Shown piece by piece: positions 10,243 to 19,249 of a stretch of 64,000 nt of DNA. The translations under genes and the position numbers were made by a program. The notes under the pieces were generated by a model. It did no database searches and was not told the origin of the DNA. It worked only from the letters and a program-made list of their open reading frames with translations. The stretch is from Chryseobacterium gleum (GTDB taxonomy: Bacteria > Bacteroidota > Bacteroidia > Flavobacteriales_D > Crocinitomicaceae). Every line of letters starts with the position of its first letter. Positions within the stretch are counted from its first letter, which is position 1. Location: positions 34,957 to 98,956 of the forward strand of contig CAMDFN010000007.1 of NCBI GenBank assembly GCA_945897565.1, read 5' to 3'.

Positions 10243-11593
10243 CAATCCCGAGGTAAAGCGCACACGTGTGGTTGTCGGTTTGGATATTGGCACCACTAAA
10301 ATCGCCTGCTTTGTCGGCCGCAAGAACGAGCACGACAAAATCGAAATCATCGCTATGGGCAAAAGCGAGTCTTTGGGCGTTATGCGCGGAGTTGTTTCCA
10401 ATATTGAGCGCACTGTCCAATCTATCAACACCGCCGTAGAAGCTACTCAAGAAGCCGTTGAGGGCGACCTCAAAATTAAAAATGTGCACGTGGGTATTGC
10501 TGGGCAGCACATCAAAAGCATGCAGCACCGTGGCATCTACACGCGTCGCGCCACCAACGGTGAAATCTCCCAAGTCGACATCGATGCATTCGTAGACGAC
10601 ATGTATCAAATGGTCATGAGCCCAGGAGAAGACATCATTACGGTCATTCCACAAGAATACATCGTCGATGGCGAACGTGAAATCAAAGACCCAATCGGTA
10701 TGGCTGGCGTACGTCTAGAGGCGAATTTTCATATCATTACCGGTCAGGTATCCAACGTTCAGAACATTACGCGCTGCGTAGATCGCTCAGGCTTGAGTGT
10801 CAAAGACATCATCTTAGAGCCAATCGCCTCTGCCGAGGCAGTGCTCTCCGAGGAAGAAAAAGAAGCGGGTGTTGTGCTTGTCGATATCGGCGGCGGCACT
10901 ACCGACGTAGCTATTTTCCACGATGGCCTCATTCGCCATACCGCAGTCATTCCTTTTGGCGGTAACGTCATTACACAAGATATCAAAGAAGGTTGCCGAA
11001 TCATGCAGCGTCAGGCCGAGATGCTCAAAGTAAAGTTTGGTAGCGCATTGGCTTCTGAAAGCAAAGAAAACGAAGTCGTTTGCATACCTGGTTTGCGCGG
11101 TCGTGACCCAAAAGAAATTACCTTGCGCAACTTGGCGAGCATCATTCAAGCGCGCATGGAAGAAATCATCGAATTGGTGAACCTCGAGATCAAAAGCACC
11201 GATTACGAGAAAAAACTTATTGGTGGTATTGTAGTTACGGGTGGTGGTTCGCAACTCAAGCACCTTACCCAACTCATTGAATACCTCACAGGTATGGATG
11301 CGCGCATTGGTTATCCTACTGAGCACCTAGCCAACACCAACGATATCGACGTTTTGTCCAGTCCGAAGTACGCAACAGGTATTGGTTTGGTTTTGAAAGG
11401 ATTTGAAAGTTTTGAGGCAGCCAAGCCCTGGGAGCAGCAACCAATCACCAACCAAGATGACCCTATCATCGAGAAAAAAATTGCTGAGAAGCAAGAAAAG
11501 ATCAAAACACACTCAAATGCTGAACGCAGAGGTGAATTCTTTGGCCGCATTTTAGACCCACTCAAAAAATTCTTTGACGGTTCAGAAGATTGA
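10211..11593 (+). CDS. ftsA: Cell division protein FtsA
   Basis: Actin-like ATPase that tethers FtsZ to the membrane and recruits later division proteins. The phosphate-1 motif GLDIGTTKIACFVG, the SHS2/1C domain, and the phosphate-2 and adenosine motifs (VDIGGGTTDVAIF, GIVVTGGGSQLK) are visible. The ORF track starts at a GTG at 10202; the ATG at 10211 (MKDKSFAEKNN) is preferred, giving 460 aa. The C-terminus FFGRILDPLKKFFDG looks like the usual amphipathic membrane-targeting helix. It overlaps the ftsQ 3' end. Confidence 0.96.
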   Translation: MKDKSFAEKNNNPEVKRTRVVVGLDIGTTKIACFVGRKNEHDKIEIIAMGKSESLGVMRGVVSNIERTVQSINTAVEATQEAVEGDLKIKNVHVGIAGQHIKSMQHRGIYTRRATNGEISQVDIDAFVDDMYQMVMSPGEDIITVIPQEYIVDGEREIKDPIGMAGVRLEANFHIITGQVSNVQNITRCVDRSGLSVKDIILEPIASAEAVLSEEEKEAGVVLVDIGGGTTDVAIFHDGLIRHTAVIPFGGNVITQDIKEGCRIMQRQAEMLKVKFGSALASESKENEVVCIPGLRGRDPKEITLRNLASIIQARMEEIIELVNLEIKSTDYEKKLIGGIVVTGGGSQLKHLTQLIEYLTGMDARIGYPTEHLANTNDIDVLSSPKYATGIGLVLKGFESFEAAKPWEQQPITNQDDPIIEKKIAEKQEKIKTHSNAERRGEFFGRILDPLKKFFDGSED

Positions 11594-11628
11594 TATTTAA
11601 GACAAAATTGGTTATACAAAGCAGTATT

Positions 11629-13278
11629 ATGGAATTTGATTTACCCAAACACGACACCCCTCAAGCCGCTTCTATCATTAAAGTGATAGGCGTTGGCGGC
11701 GGCGGCTCAAATGCCGTCAACCACATGTATTTACAAGGCATCGCCGGCGTAGATTTTATCGTTTGCAACACCGATTGCCAAGCGCTTGATCTTTCACCAG
11801 TTCCGCACAAAATACAATTGGGTCCGAACCTGACTGAAGGTCGTGGCGCAGGCATGATTCCTGATGTGGGCATGAATGCCGCCATGGAAAACATCCAAGA
11901 AATCCGTGAACTACTTTCCAAAGACACCAAAATGGTTTTTGTAACTGCCGGAATGGGTGGGGGCACAGGAACAGGTGCTGCGCCAGTGATTGCACAGGTT
12001 GCCAAAGACCTCGGTATTTTAACGGTAGGTATTGTTACTGTTCCGTTTAATTTTGAAGGTCGCAAAAGACGCCAACAAGCCGAAGAAGGTTTGGAGCGCA
12101 TGCGCCAAAATGTAGATACCTTACTGATCATCAACAACGAACGTTTGCGCGAGTTTGGCAAGAACATGTCTCTGTCTGAGGCCTTTTCTCATGCCGACGA
12201 CGTATTAACGGTTGCCGCAAAAGGCATTGCAGAAGTGATTTCCGTCACTGGCGCCATAAACGTAGACTTCAACGATGTCAATACAGTCATGCGCAATTCA
12301 GGCCATGCCATTATGGGAAGCGCTCTTGCTTCAGGTGAAGACCGCGCAGTTGTTGCCGTTAAAAATGCACTCAATTCGCCCTTACTCTACGACAACGACA
12401 TCAACGGCGCACGTTATGTCTTGCTCAACATCTCTTACGGTGAGCGCGAAGTCATGATGGACGAAATCACCGACATCACCGATTATATCCAAGAAGCAGC
12501 AGGCTCTACAGCAGACGTCATTTGGGGTCATGGCCACGATGCATCTCTCGGAGACCAACTCAGCCTTACAATTATTGCAACTGGTTTTAGTTCGTCACCT
12601 TTAACTGGTTTTGAAAAAAGCCCTGAGCGCACTGTAGTCGATCTTGAAGAAGATAAAAAGCAACAAATCACCTCACCGCTCAGTTCTCCTTTTGAGACTA
12701 TTGCTTCAGCTCCTGTTGCGCACATCACAGAAGAGCCCTTCATGAAGCAAGTTGAGGCTCCGCTTGCCAATCCTTTTCAAGTTCAAGAAACACCCATAGA
12801 CGCCGTTGCGGCGAGTCCCAAAACTACTTTCAACCTTTATGATGAACAAGAACAAGTAGTTTCTTCTACTCAAACTTCTATGAGCTGGGAAGTATTTGAT
12901 GTGCAAGCAGACGCTATTGCGCCAGTATCTGCAGCGCCAACGCCTATTCAAGATGAAGTGGTAAAGCACGTTTTAGAAGATGACAGCCAGCAGCACATTG
13001 AAATGGAAATGCCAAAGCGCGTATTGAGCCCAGAAGAACAACAGCGCAAGAATCAAGAGCGCGTTTCGCGCATTCAAGAATTTACATCTAAGCTCAAAAA
13101 GCCAGATGGTTTATTAGAGTTTGAAAACGAGCCAGCATTTGTGCGCAGAAATATCCAATTACAGCAGCAAGAACCTAGTTCGCAAGATGCCATTTCGCGT
13201 TTTGGAATTGGTAAAGATGCCCATGGAAATAGCACTTTGCGCAGTACTAATAACTTCCTTCACGACAACGTCGACTGA
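11629..13278 (+). CDS. ftsZ: Cell division protein FtsZ
   Basis: Tubulin-like GTPase that forms the Z-ring. The nucleotide-binding start VIGVGGGGSNAVNHM, the tubulin signature GGGTGTGAAP and the T7 region (NVDFNDVNTVM) are all present. A long, low-complexity, Pro/Gln-rich linker runs from about residue 320 to the C-terminal tail. The ORF track begins at a TTG (11590); the ATG at 11629 gives a normal N-terminus and 549 aa. It is followed 2 bases later by the YqeY gene, not by a terminator. Confidence 0.97.
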   Translation: MEFDLPKHDTPQAASIIKVIGVGGGGSNAVNHMYLQGIAGVDFIVCNTDCQALDLSPVPHKIQLGPNLTEGRGAGMIPDVGMNAAMENIQEIRELLSKDTKMVFVTAGMGGGTGTGAAPVIAQVAKDLGILTVGIVTVPFNFEGRKRRQQAEEGLERMRQNVDTLLIINNERLREFGKNMSLSEAFSHADDVLTVAAKGIAEVISVTGAINVDFNDVNTVMRNSGHAIMGSALASGEDRAVVAVKNALNSPLLYDNDINGARYVLLNISYGEREVMMDEITDITDYIQEAAGSTADVIWGHGHDASLGDQLSLTIIATGFSSSPLTGFEKSPERTVVDLEEDKKQQITSPLSSPFETIASAPVAHITEEPFMKQVEAPLANPFQVQETPIDAVAASPKTTFNLYDEQEQVVSSTQTSMSWEVFDVQADAIAPVSAAPTPIQDEVVKHVLEDDSQQHIEMEMPKRVLSPEEQQRKNQERVSRIQEFTSKLKKPDGLLEFENEPAFVRRNIQLQQQEPSSQDAISRFGIGKDAHGNSTLRSTNNFLHDNVD

Positions 13279-13280
13279 TC

Positions 13281-13733
13281 ATGACTTTTACCGAACGCAT
13301 TAACCTAGATATCAAAAACGCCATGCTTGCTCGTGAAAAAGAGAAGCTTGCCGCGCTGCGCGATATCAAATCCAAACTTTTGCTCGAAGCTACCTCTGGT
13401 GCTGACGCCGGGGTTTCTGAAGAAACTGCAATTAAAATCTGCATGAAGCTTCACAAACAACGCATGGAGACTTACGCGCTCTACCAAGCCCAGCAGCGCG
13501 AAGACCTTGCAGCCGAAGAATTATTTCAAGCTGAGGTTATCGAGGCGTATTTGCCAAAAATGCTCACCGAAGATGAAATTCGTGCCGAAGTACAAGCTGC
13601 CGTCATCCAAACAGGGGCAAATGGTCCACAAGATATGGGCAAAGTAATGGGTGTGTTGTCAGGTAAATTAGCGGGTAAAGCCGACGGTAAAGTCATCGCT
13701 GCGCTTGTCAAGGAGACGCTTGCCAACTCATGA
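13281..13733 (+). CDS. GatB/YqeY domain-containing protein
   Basis: Small (150 aa) stand-alone YqeY protein, resembling the C-terminal tRNA-binding domain of the GatB amidotransferase subunit; its cellular role is unproven. Family features are the ERINLDIKNAMLAREKEKLAALRDIKSKL start, the repeated E-E-x-A helices, and the C-terminal motif QDMGKVMGVLSGKLAGKADGK. It begins 2 bases after ftsZ and ends in an ATGA overlap with mtnB, making it the bridge between the dcw cluster and methionine salvage. Confidence 0.93.
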   Translation: MTFTERINLDIKNAMLAREKEKLAALRDIKSKLLLEATSGADAGVSEETAIKICMKLHKQRMETYALYQAQQREDLAAEELFQAEVIEAYLPKMLTEDEIRAEVQAAVIQTGANGPQDMGKVMGVLSGKLAGKADGKVIAALVKETLANS

Positions 13734-14311
13734 AAGCAGCTTTAGTTCAACTCATCAGAACCCTCAACGCCAGAGGTTGGTCACCAGCTACCTCGACTAA
13801 TTATTCTTTTATAGACGAACACCAACAATGTTGGGTCTCTCGATCTGGAGTCAATAAAGCTGAGTTTACAGAACAAGACTTCATGAGCATCGATGGTAAT
13901 GGCATCGGATCGGGTATGTTTCACGGTGTCAAACCTTCAGACGAAACCCAAATACATCTCTGGATTTACCAACATTTTCCCGAGGCCAAGGTTATTTTGC
14001 ACAGCCACGGTAAATATCCGGTCTTGATTTCTCAGTTTAACGAAGATTTCTTTCCTGTTCAGGGTTATGAAATCCAGAAAGGCTTCAAGGGCTGTACCAA
14101 CCACCTCGAGAGCTTGCAAATCCCAATCATTGACAACCAGCAAGATATGGCTGAGCTCTGCACATCTTTAGACGCTAGGCAAACTGATATGCAACAACAT
14201 TGCTTTATCATTGCGGGCCATGGTACCTATGCTTGGGGAGACACCCTTTTTGCTGCCCAGAGGCATCTCGAAACCCTAGATTATCTTTGTGAGTGTGAAT
14301 TTTTACTCTAA
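13730..14311 (+). CDS. mtnB: Methylthioribulose-1-phosphate dehydratase
   Basis: Class II aldolase-fold zinc enzyme of methionine salvage that dehydrates 5-methylthioribulose-1-phosphate. Visible motifs are the TSTNYSF substrate loop, SRSGVNK, the zinc-ligand motif LHSHGKYPV and the third ligand region IIAGHGTYAWGD. Its 193 aa length is typical for bacterial MtnB. It overlaps the YqeY gene by 4 bases and precedes mtnD by 3 bases. The upstream enzymes MtnN and MtnA are not in this window. Confidence 0.93.
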   Translation: MKAALVQLIRTLNARGWSPATSTNYSFIDEHQQCWVSRSGVNKAEFTEQDFMSIDGNGIGSGMFHGVKPSDETQIHLWIYQHFPEAKVILHSHGKYPVLISQFNEDFFPVQGYEIQKGFKGCTNHLESLQIPIIDNQQDMAELCTSLDARQTDMQQHCFIIAGHGTYAWGDTLFAAQRHLETLDYLCECEFLL

Positions 14312-14314
14312 AAA

Positions 14315-14860
14315 ATGGCTATTCTATTTATTCCGGATCAAGGTGTTCAAATCAATGGAGCCTTAGAAATCAAAACTTTTTTAACTCAATACGGTATCTT
14401 TTTTGAGCAATGGGAATGTCCGGTTGAATTCAAGGCCAGCGCCAGTCAAGAAGATATTTTAGCGGCATATACCAAAGATTTAAAACCCTTTATGGATAAC
14501 GGAGGCTATCAATCAGCCGACGTCATTTCTATCAATGCACTCACGCCCAATTACGACCAAATCCGAGCCAAATTCTTGGCTGAACATATCCATGATGAAG
14601 ATGAAATCCGCTTTTTCGTCGATGGTCAGGGCTTGTTTTGGTTTCATTTGAATGGTGCACCCATCTTCAATGTGCTTTGCCAACGCGGAGACCTCATCAG
14701 TGTACCGGCAGGCACCAAACATTGGTTTGATGCGGGCCCTGAACATCCATTTGTAAAAGCAATCCGCATCTTTACCGATATGTCCGGTTGGACACCTCAC
14801 TATACGCAATCTGGTATCGAAGACAATTACCTACATTTTAAAGCACCACATTTTGGATAA
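14315..14860 (+). CDS. mtnD: Acireductone dioxygenase
   Basis: Cupin metalloenzyme of methionine salvage that oxidises acireductone, giving the ketoacid precursor of methionine plus formate when iron is bound. The metal-binding HxHxxxxE motif is HIHDEDEIRF, and the last histidine ligand is in GTKHWFD; these fit the ARD family well. Length 181 aa is normal. It lies between mtnB and mtnC, and its last 8 bases overlap the mtnC TTG start. Confidence 0.95.
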   Translation: MAILFIPDQGVQINGALEIKTFLTQYGIFFEQWECPVEFKASASQEDILAAYTKDLKPFMDNGGYQSADVISINALTPNYDQIRAKFLAEHIHDEDEIRFFVDGQGLFWFHLNGAPIFNVLCQRGDLISVPAGTKHWFDAGPEHPFVKAIRIFTDMSGWTPHYTQSGIEDNYLHFKAPHFG

Positions 14861-15536
14861 GCAAATCAAATATATCCTCACTGATATCGAAGGCACAACC
14901 AGCTCTATACATTTTGTTTATGAGGTCTTGTTCCCCTATTTTCGGGAGCATCTCAATGACCTCACCCAACATGCGCAGAACAATGAGGTCAAGCAGGCGT
15001 TTTCAGAAATCATAGAAATAGCAGCAAAGGAAGAGGGGATACACCTCACTACAACAGAAGATGTTTTGGCTTGTCTTAAACAATGGAGTGAAGAGGACCG
15101 CAAGCTCACGCCACTCAAGGCCGTTCAGGGAATCATCTGGAAAAGCGGTTATGAATCTGGACAAATCACTGGGCATGTTTATGAAGACGTTCCCACTGCA
15201 CTCAATCAATGGCGCGCACTCGGCTTAAAAATAGGCGTGTTTTCTTCGGGTTCAGTGTCGGCTCAAAAATTATTATTCAAGTACAGCGATTTCGGCGATT
15301 TATCGAATCATTTTTCGAATCATTTTGATACCACTACAGGTCCTAAAAAAGAGATAGAGACCTATCTCAAGATCACTCAGCTCTTGGGGTTGGCACCAGA
15401 ACAAATCTTGTTCTTATCAGATATAACTGACGAACTCACTGCTGCGGCAGCAGCAGGTTTACAAACGACCCAACTTGTTCGGCCGGGGGCAAGCGCCAAT
15501 TGGCCCAGTACGGCCCAACACTTTTTGGAAATATAA
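14853..15536 (+). CDS. mtnC: Enolase-phosphatase E1
   Basis: HAD-superfamily bifunctional enzyme that enolises and dephosphorylates the MtnB product to acireductone. HAD motif I is LTDIEGTTSSIHFVYEVLFPYF, motif II is VFSSGSVSAQKLLF, motif III the lysine in GPKKEIETY, and motif IV FLSDITDEL. The start is a TTG overlapping the end of mtnD; no in-frame ATG fits, and MDKQIKYILTDIEGTT aligns with the usual N-terminus. It is the last gene before the hairpin at 15550. Confidence 0.94.
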   Translation: MDKQIKYILTDIEGTTSSIHFVYEVLFPYFREHLNDLTQHAQNNEVKQAFSEIIEIAAKEEGIHLTTTEDVLACLKQWSEEDRKLTPLKAVQGIIWKSGYESGQITGHVYEDVPTALNQWRALGLKIGVFSSGSVSAQKLLFKYSDFGDLSNHFSNHFDTTTGPKKEIETYLKITQLLGLAPEQILFLSDITDELTAAAAAGLQTTQLVRPGASANWPSTAQHFLEI

Positions 15537-15549
15537 AATGTATACACAC

Positions 15550-15580
15550 AAAAAAAGCCACTCCGAGAAGTGGCTTTTTT
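15550..15580. terminator. Intrinsic terminator, bidirectional, after mtnC
   Basis: A perfect 7-bp stem AGCCACT / AGTGGCT (15556-15562 with 15569-15575) with a 6-base loop is flanked by an A-tract on the left and a T-tract on the right. It can therefore stop both the dcw-mtn transcript (+) and the DUF1573 gene transcript (-). Confidence 0.85.
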
Positions 15581-15606
15581 GATGTTTAAAAATCTTAGTT
15601 GTTGGC

Positions 15607-16050
15607 TTAATTGTTAGTGGGCGCACCGGTATTGTTAACGGGCATTCCGCTCTCTGGAGCTGGGCCAACTTCACCTTTAATGCGGATCACTTTGTTGGGC
15701 TCGTTGAGTGCATTAGAGGTAATGGTAACACTCTTGTTGATTGGACCCGGACGATTGGTATCGTATTTTACACGGATAGAACCTTTTGCACCTGGTGCAA
15801 TTGGCTCTTTGGGCCATTCAGGAACAGTACAACCGCAAGATCCTTTTGCGTTCGAGATGATCAAAGGCTCATCACCGGTATTTTTGAATTCAAAAGAACA
15901 GTAAGGCTCACCACCATATTTGATGTTTCCGTAGTCGTGTACCTCTTTGCTGAATTCAATTTTAGCACCTTTTTCAATTTGTGCATTGATGCTGTTAAGG
16001 CCAAGTACAGCCATGAAAACAACACCAAAAGAAAGCAATAATTTTTTCAT
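15607..16050 (-). CDS. Secreted DUF1573 domain protein
   Basis: Exported protein of 147 aa with a signal peptide (MKKLLLSFGVVFMAVLGLNSINAQ). The remainder is a single DUF1573 domain, an Ig-like (ASH/SPD-2-type) fold recognisable by FEFKNTGDEPLIISNAKGSCGCT, PIAPGAKGSIRVKYDT and KSVTITSNA. The SCGCT cysteine pair is typical of the family. The function of DUF1573 proteins is not established; they are abundant in Bacteroidota envelopes. A near-consensus -7 element (TATCTTTC on the minus strand, 16071-16078) lies about 20 bases upstream. It stands alone, convergent with mtnC. Confidence 0.9.
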   Translation of the reverse strand: MKKLLLSFGVVFMAVLGLNSINAQIEKGAKIEFSKEVHDYGNIKYGGEPYCSFEFKNTGDEPLIISNAKGSCGCTVPEWPKEPIAPGAKGSIRVKYDTNRPGPINKSVTITSNALNEPNKVIRIKGEVGPAPESGMPVNNTGAPTNN

Positions 16051-16123
16051 AAGTATCAGTTTAACTTTCCGAAAGATAAGGAGCTTCTTTAGGTGTTTTT
16101 TGTATTTAACACTTCATTAACAT

Positions 16124-17131
16124 CTAGTCGCGCTTTAGCCAGCCGCGCTTGACAAAGAAAAGGAAAAGGCCTAAAGCCAAAGCAAACATAACACCTACAA
16201 CAGTATAATAACCATGCGGGTAGTCTAATTCAGGCATGTATTTGAAATTCATGCCATAAACACCAACAATAAATGTCAGCGGTATAAAAATGCTACTTAC
16301 GACGGTTAAAACTTTCATAATGTGGTTCATGCGTTGCCCTTGCACCGCATAGTATAGGTTGGCTAGTCCGTCTAAAATCTGTTTGTGTTCATCGATGTCT
16401 TCCATCAAACTTATACAACTGTTTCTTAGGTTTTTGTAGTAGTGCTGGTTGCTCGCTGCAATGAGCATATTGTCCATTGATTCAAGTGCAGCAAGCAAGT
16501 CTTTGATAGGTTGTACAATCCTGCGCATGCTAATGAGTTGCCTTTTTTGGTCTTCAATAGTGCGCAAAAGGTCGGCCTGCATTTTGGTGTGGATGCGTTG
16601 GTCTATGCGGTCAATTTCATCTGAAACGAGCGAGGCGCACTGAAACAATTCGTCTAGTAGGGTTTCGAGGAGGCGGAATAGCAAAAAATCAGCTTGTTGT
16701 GTTCTGATTTTACCTTTTGATTTCTCGATGCGCTCGCGCACTTCTCCAAAATGCAGCCCTTCATTGGTTTGAAACGAGAGTAAAAATTGTGAACCGAGTA
16801 CAAATGTAATTTGATCGGTTTGGTTGGCATTGAGGTTCGTATTTTGAAGTGTATGGAGCTGAAAAAGCAAATAATTAGGGTATTCTTCAACTTTAGCGCG
16901 TCGAAGCGGCAAGAAGATGCTTTCATAGCTTAGTTTGTCTATGCCTATCTTTTGGCAAATTCTTTCAATACTTGTGCGGTCTTCGAGGTCGTGAAAATTG
17001 AGCCAATAAACGTTGTCTTTATCGATGAGCTTTGGATCAAATTCATCGGCAAAATCGCTAGCTGATCCTTTTTTTACAGCAAAAAAATCATGACTGTATT
17101 GGTAGGCTTGTGCTTTTTGAGTTGGATTCAT
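16124..17131 (-). CDS. corA: CorA-family magnesium/cobalt channel
   Basis: Divalent-cation channel of the inner membrane. It has a large cytoplasmic N-terminal domain with long helices and two C-terminal transmembrane segments. The selectivity motif YGMNF ends the first segment (IMKVLTVVSSIFIPLTFIVGVYGMNF), and the short basic tail KRGWLKRD is typical. Length 335 aa. Its start lies inside the 3' end of the small Feo protein gene (44-base overlap), so it appears to be the last gene of the feo operon. Confidence 0.95.
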   Translation of the reverse strand: MNPTQKAQAYQYSHDFFAVKKGSASDFADEFDPKLIDKDNVYWLNFHDLEDRTSIERICQKIGIDKLSYESIFLPLRRAKVEEYPNYLLFQLHTLQNTNLNANQTDQITFVLGSQFLLSFQTNEGLHFGEVRERIEKSKGKIRTQQADFLLFRLLETLLDELFQCASLVSDEIDRIDQRIHTKMQADLLRTIEDQKRQLISMRRIVQPIKDLLAALESMDNMLIAASNQHYYKNLRNSCISLMEDIDEHKQILDGLANLYYAVQGQRMNHIMKVLTVVSSIFIPLTFIVGVYGMNFKYMPELDYPHGYYTVVGVMFALALGLFLFFVKRGWLKRD

Positions 17132-17258
17132 GTTGGTTTTTTGGCGTTAGTCCGCAACCCTTGCAATTGTCTTGCTGCTTAAAAAACAGCTGGTAAACGT
17201 GCCTCAGCAGGTAAATTCCTGCGGTGAGAATAAGTGCCAAGACCAAGATTTGTTGCAT
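17088..17258 (-). CDS. FeoB-associated Cys-rich membrane protein (56 aa, absent from the ORF track)
   Basis: I found this by translating the gap between feoB and corA. The protein starts MQQILVLALILTAGIYLLRH, one transmembrane helix at residues 3-19, followed by FFKQQDNCKGCGLTPK with a CxxC pair. This is the layout of the small FeoB-associated cysteine-rich proteins of Bacteroidota and other phyla, which are thought to assist ferrous-iron transport. The ATG is 24 bases downstream of the feoB stop and the TGA (17088-17090) lies 44 bases inside corA. At 56 aa it is below the ORF-track cutoff. Confidence 0.85.
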   Translation of the reverse strand: MQQILVLALILTAGIYLLRHVYQLFFKQQDNCKGCGLTPKNQHESNSKSTSLPIQS

Positions 17259-17282
17259 GAGCGAAAGATAACGATAAAGTGC

Positions 17283-19223
17283 TTAAACCAACAGTTGAAA
17301 TACGATAAATGCACTCAAATACGCAACAATACCCATGAAAACAAGCTGTAGAAGTGGCCATTTCCAAGAATTGGTCTCGCGCTTCACTACAGCCAGTGTA
17401 GCCATACACTGCATAGCAAAAACATAAAATACGAGTAGCGAAGCACCGGTTGCTAGGCTATAGGTGGCTTGCCCCTTTTGGTTTTTTTCTTCTTTGAGTT
17501 TCTCGATCAAGCGTTTTTGAATATCGGCGTTGTCTCCAACTGCGTAAATAGTGGCCAATGAACCTACAAAAACTTCGCGAGCCGCAAATGAGCTCAGTAA
17601 GGCTATACCGATTTTCCAATCGTAACCAAGTGGTGCGATAGCGGGTTCCATCCATTTGCCAAAATGACCAATGTAGGATTCAGCAAGCAATACGCCGTTG
17701 TCGAGTTCTTGCTGTTTGGCTTGAGTGGCTTTTGTATAGGCGCGCTGTTGATGAAGTTCTTGAAGCGCTTTTTCTCTAGAAGCAGGGCCATAGGTGGCCA
17801 AAGCCCATAATATAATGGAAATAGCCACAATGATTTTTCCTGCATCGAAGACAAAAACCTTCACTTTTTCAAATACTGTGAAACCAACGTTTGCAAGTCT
17901 TGGTGTTTTGTAATCAGGGAGTTCCATGAGATGAAATCCAGGTGTGCGGCTCTTGACGAGTAACTTGAGCAATAAAGCGGTACCCAATGCAAACACAATA
18001 CCGAGCAGATACAAGCCGAACAAAACAAGCCCTTGCAGGTTCAAAAAGCCGCCAATATAGATTTTGGGAATCACCAAGCTGATCAGCAAAGTATAAACGG
18101 GTATTCTAGCTGAACAGCTCATAAACGGCGCCACCAAGATAGTGATCAGGCGTTCTTTCCAGTCCGAGATTGTTCTAGCCGACATAATACCAGGAATGGC
18201 GCAAGCTACGCTTGAGAGCAGCGGCACAACGCTTTTGCCATTGAGCCCAAACGGCCGCATCAGGCGGTCCATGATAAAGACAACTCGCGATAAATAGCCG
18301 CTTTCTTCTAAAAGCGAAATAAAGAAAAACAATATGGCAATTTGTGGCACAAATACCAAAACACCCCCAATTCCAGGAATCAGTCCTTGGGTAATGAGTT
18401 TGCTCAGTAATCCTTCAGGTAAATGAGCGGCTATCGCGCTACTCAAATGCACGAATTGTCCGTCGATGAAGTCCATCGGGATGCTTGCAAAACTGAAGAT
18501 GAACTGAAAAATAATGAGTAAAATCGCTGAAAAGATCAGGTAGCCAAATACGCGATGTGTCAAGATGCGGTCTAGGCGAGTAGACGGATTGACAACAACT
18601 CTTTTGGCATCAGATACAAGCCCCAATGCCCTGATTTTTTCCAGGCGTTCGTTGGAATTCTGCGTCTGTTCTGCGTCTGTTTGTAGCGTTTGAAAATTGT
18701 GGTCGTCGAAAGCGGTTCTTTCGCCGTTGTGAAGATGGTCAAGCGACTTTATGATACGGTCTTTACCGAGAGAAACCCGCGCATTGGCTGTCACGACTGT
18801 TGCTGCTGGAAAGTATTTTTGGAGTACATCGAGCTTGATTTCTAAGCCTTTTTGTTGGGCGCGGTCCCACATGTTGAGTACCAAAATGATCGGGAAACCG
18901 AGATCGTATAGCTGACTAAAAAATAAAAGATTGCGCTCCAAGTTGGCAGCATCTGCCACATAAATGATTGATTCGGGGTAATCGGGGTGGAGTGGGTTGC
19001 TGAGCACTTCTTTGACCACCTGCTCGTCTAAAGAACGCGCAAAAATACTGTAGGTGCCTGGGAAGTCGGTGAGTTGGTGTTGCCCTTGTGCAGTTTTGAA
19101 ACTCCCCCTTTTTTTATCGACAGTAACCCCCGGGAAGTTGCCCACTTGCTGGCGCAAGCCGGTCAGCATATTGAATATGGTGCTTTTTCCAGTATTTGGG
19201 TTGCCGAATAACGCGATTTTCAT
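17283..19223 (-). CDS. feoB: Ferrous iron transport protein B
   Basis: Inner-membrane Fe(II) transporter with an N-terminal G-protein domain. G1 is GNPNTGKST (residues 7-15), G3 DFPGTYS (53-59), and G4 NMWD (117-120). The membrane part contains the two Gate domains, e.g. SVACAIPGIMSARTI and SFAAREVFVGSLATIYAVG. At 646 aa it is slightly shorter than E. coli FeoB but complete. feoA lies 26 bases upstream and the small Cys-rich Feo gene just downstream. Confidence 0.96.
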   Translation of the reverse strand: MKIALFGNPNTGKSTIFNMLTGLRQQVGNFPGVTVDKKRGSFKTAQGQHQLTDFPGTYSIFARSLDEQVVKEVLSNPLHPDYPESIIYVADAANLERNLLFFSQLYDLGFPIILVLNMWDRAQQKGLEIKLDVLQKYFPAATVVTANARVSLGKDRIIKSLDHLHNGERTAFDDHNFQTLQTDAEQTQNSNERLEKIRALGLVSDAKRVVVNPSTRLDRILTHRVFGYLIFSAILLIIFQFIFSFASIPMDFIDGQFVHLSSAIAAHLPEGLLSKLITQGLIPGIGGVLVFVPQIAILFFFISLLEESGYLSRVVFIMDRLMRPFGLNGKSVVPLLSSVACAIPGIMSARTISDWKERLITILVAPFMSCSARIPVYTLLISLVIPKIYIGGFLNLQGLVLFGLYLLGIVFALGTALLLKLLVKSRTPGFHLMELPDYKTPRLANVGFTVFEKVKVFVFDAGKIIVAISIILWALATYGPASREKALQELHQQRAYTKATQAKQQELDNGVLLAESYIGHFGKWMEPAIAPLGYDWKIGIALLSSFAAREVFVGSLATIYAVGDNADIQKRLIEKLKEEKNQKGQATYSLATGASLLVFYVFAMQCMATLAVVKRETNSWKWPLLQLVFMGIVAYLSAFIVFQLLV

Positions 19224-19249
19224 GACTTAAAAAGCTAGTAAAATTTGCT

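Noticed and set aside
10205-10654. 149-aa antisense ORF over ftsA
   Set aside because: Lies fully opposite the conserved start of ftsA, has no recognisable domain and no upstream signals; a shadow of a biased coding frame.
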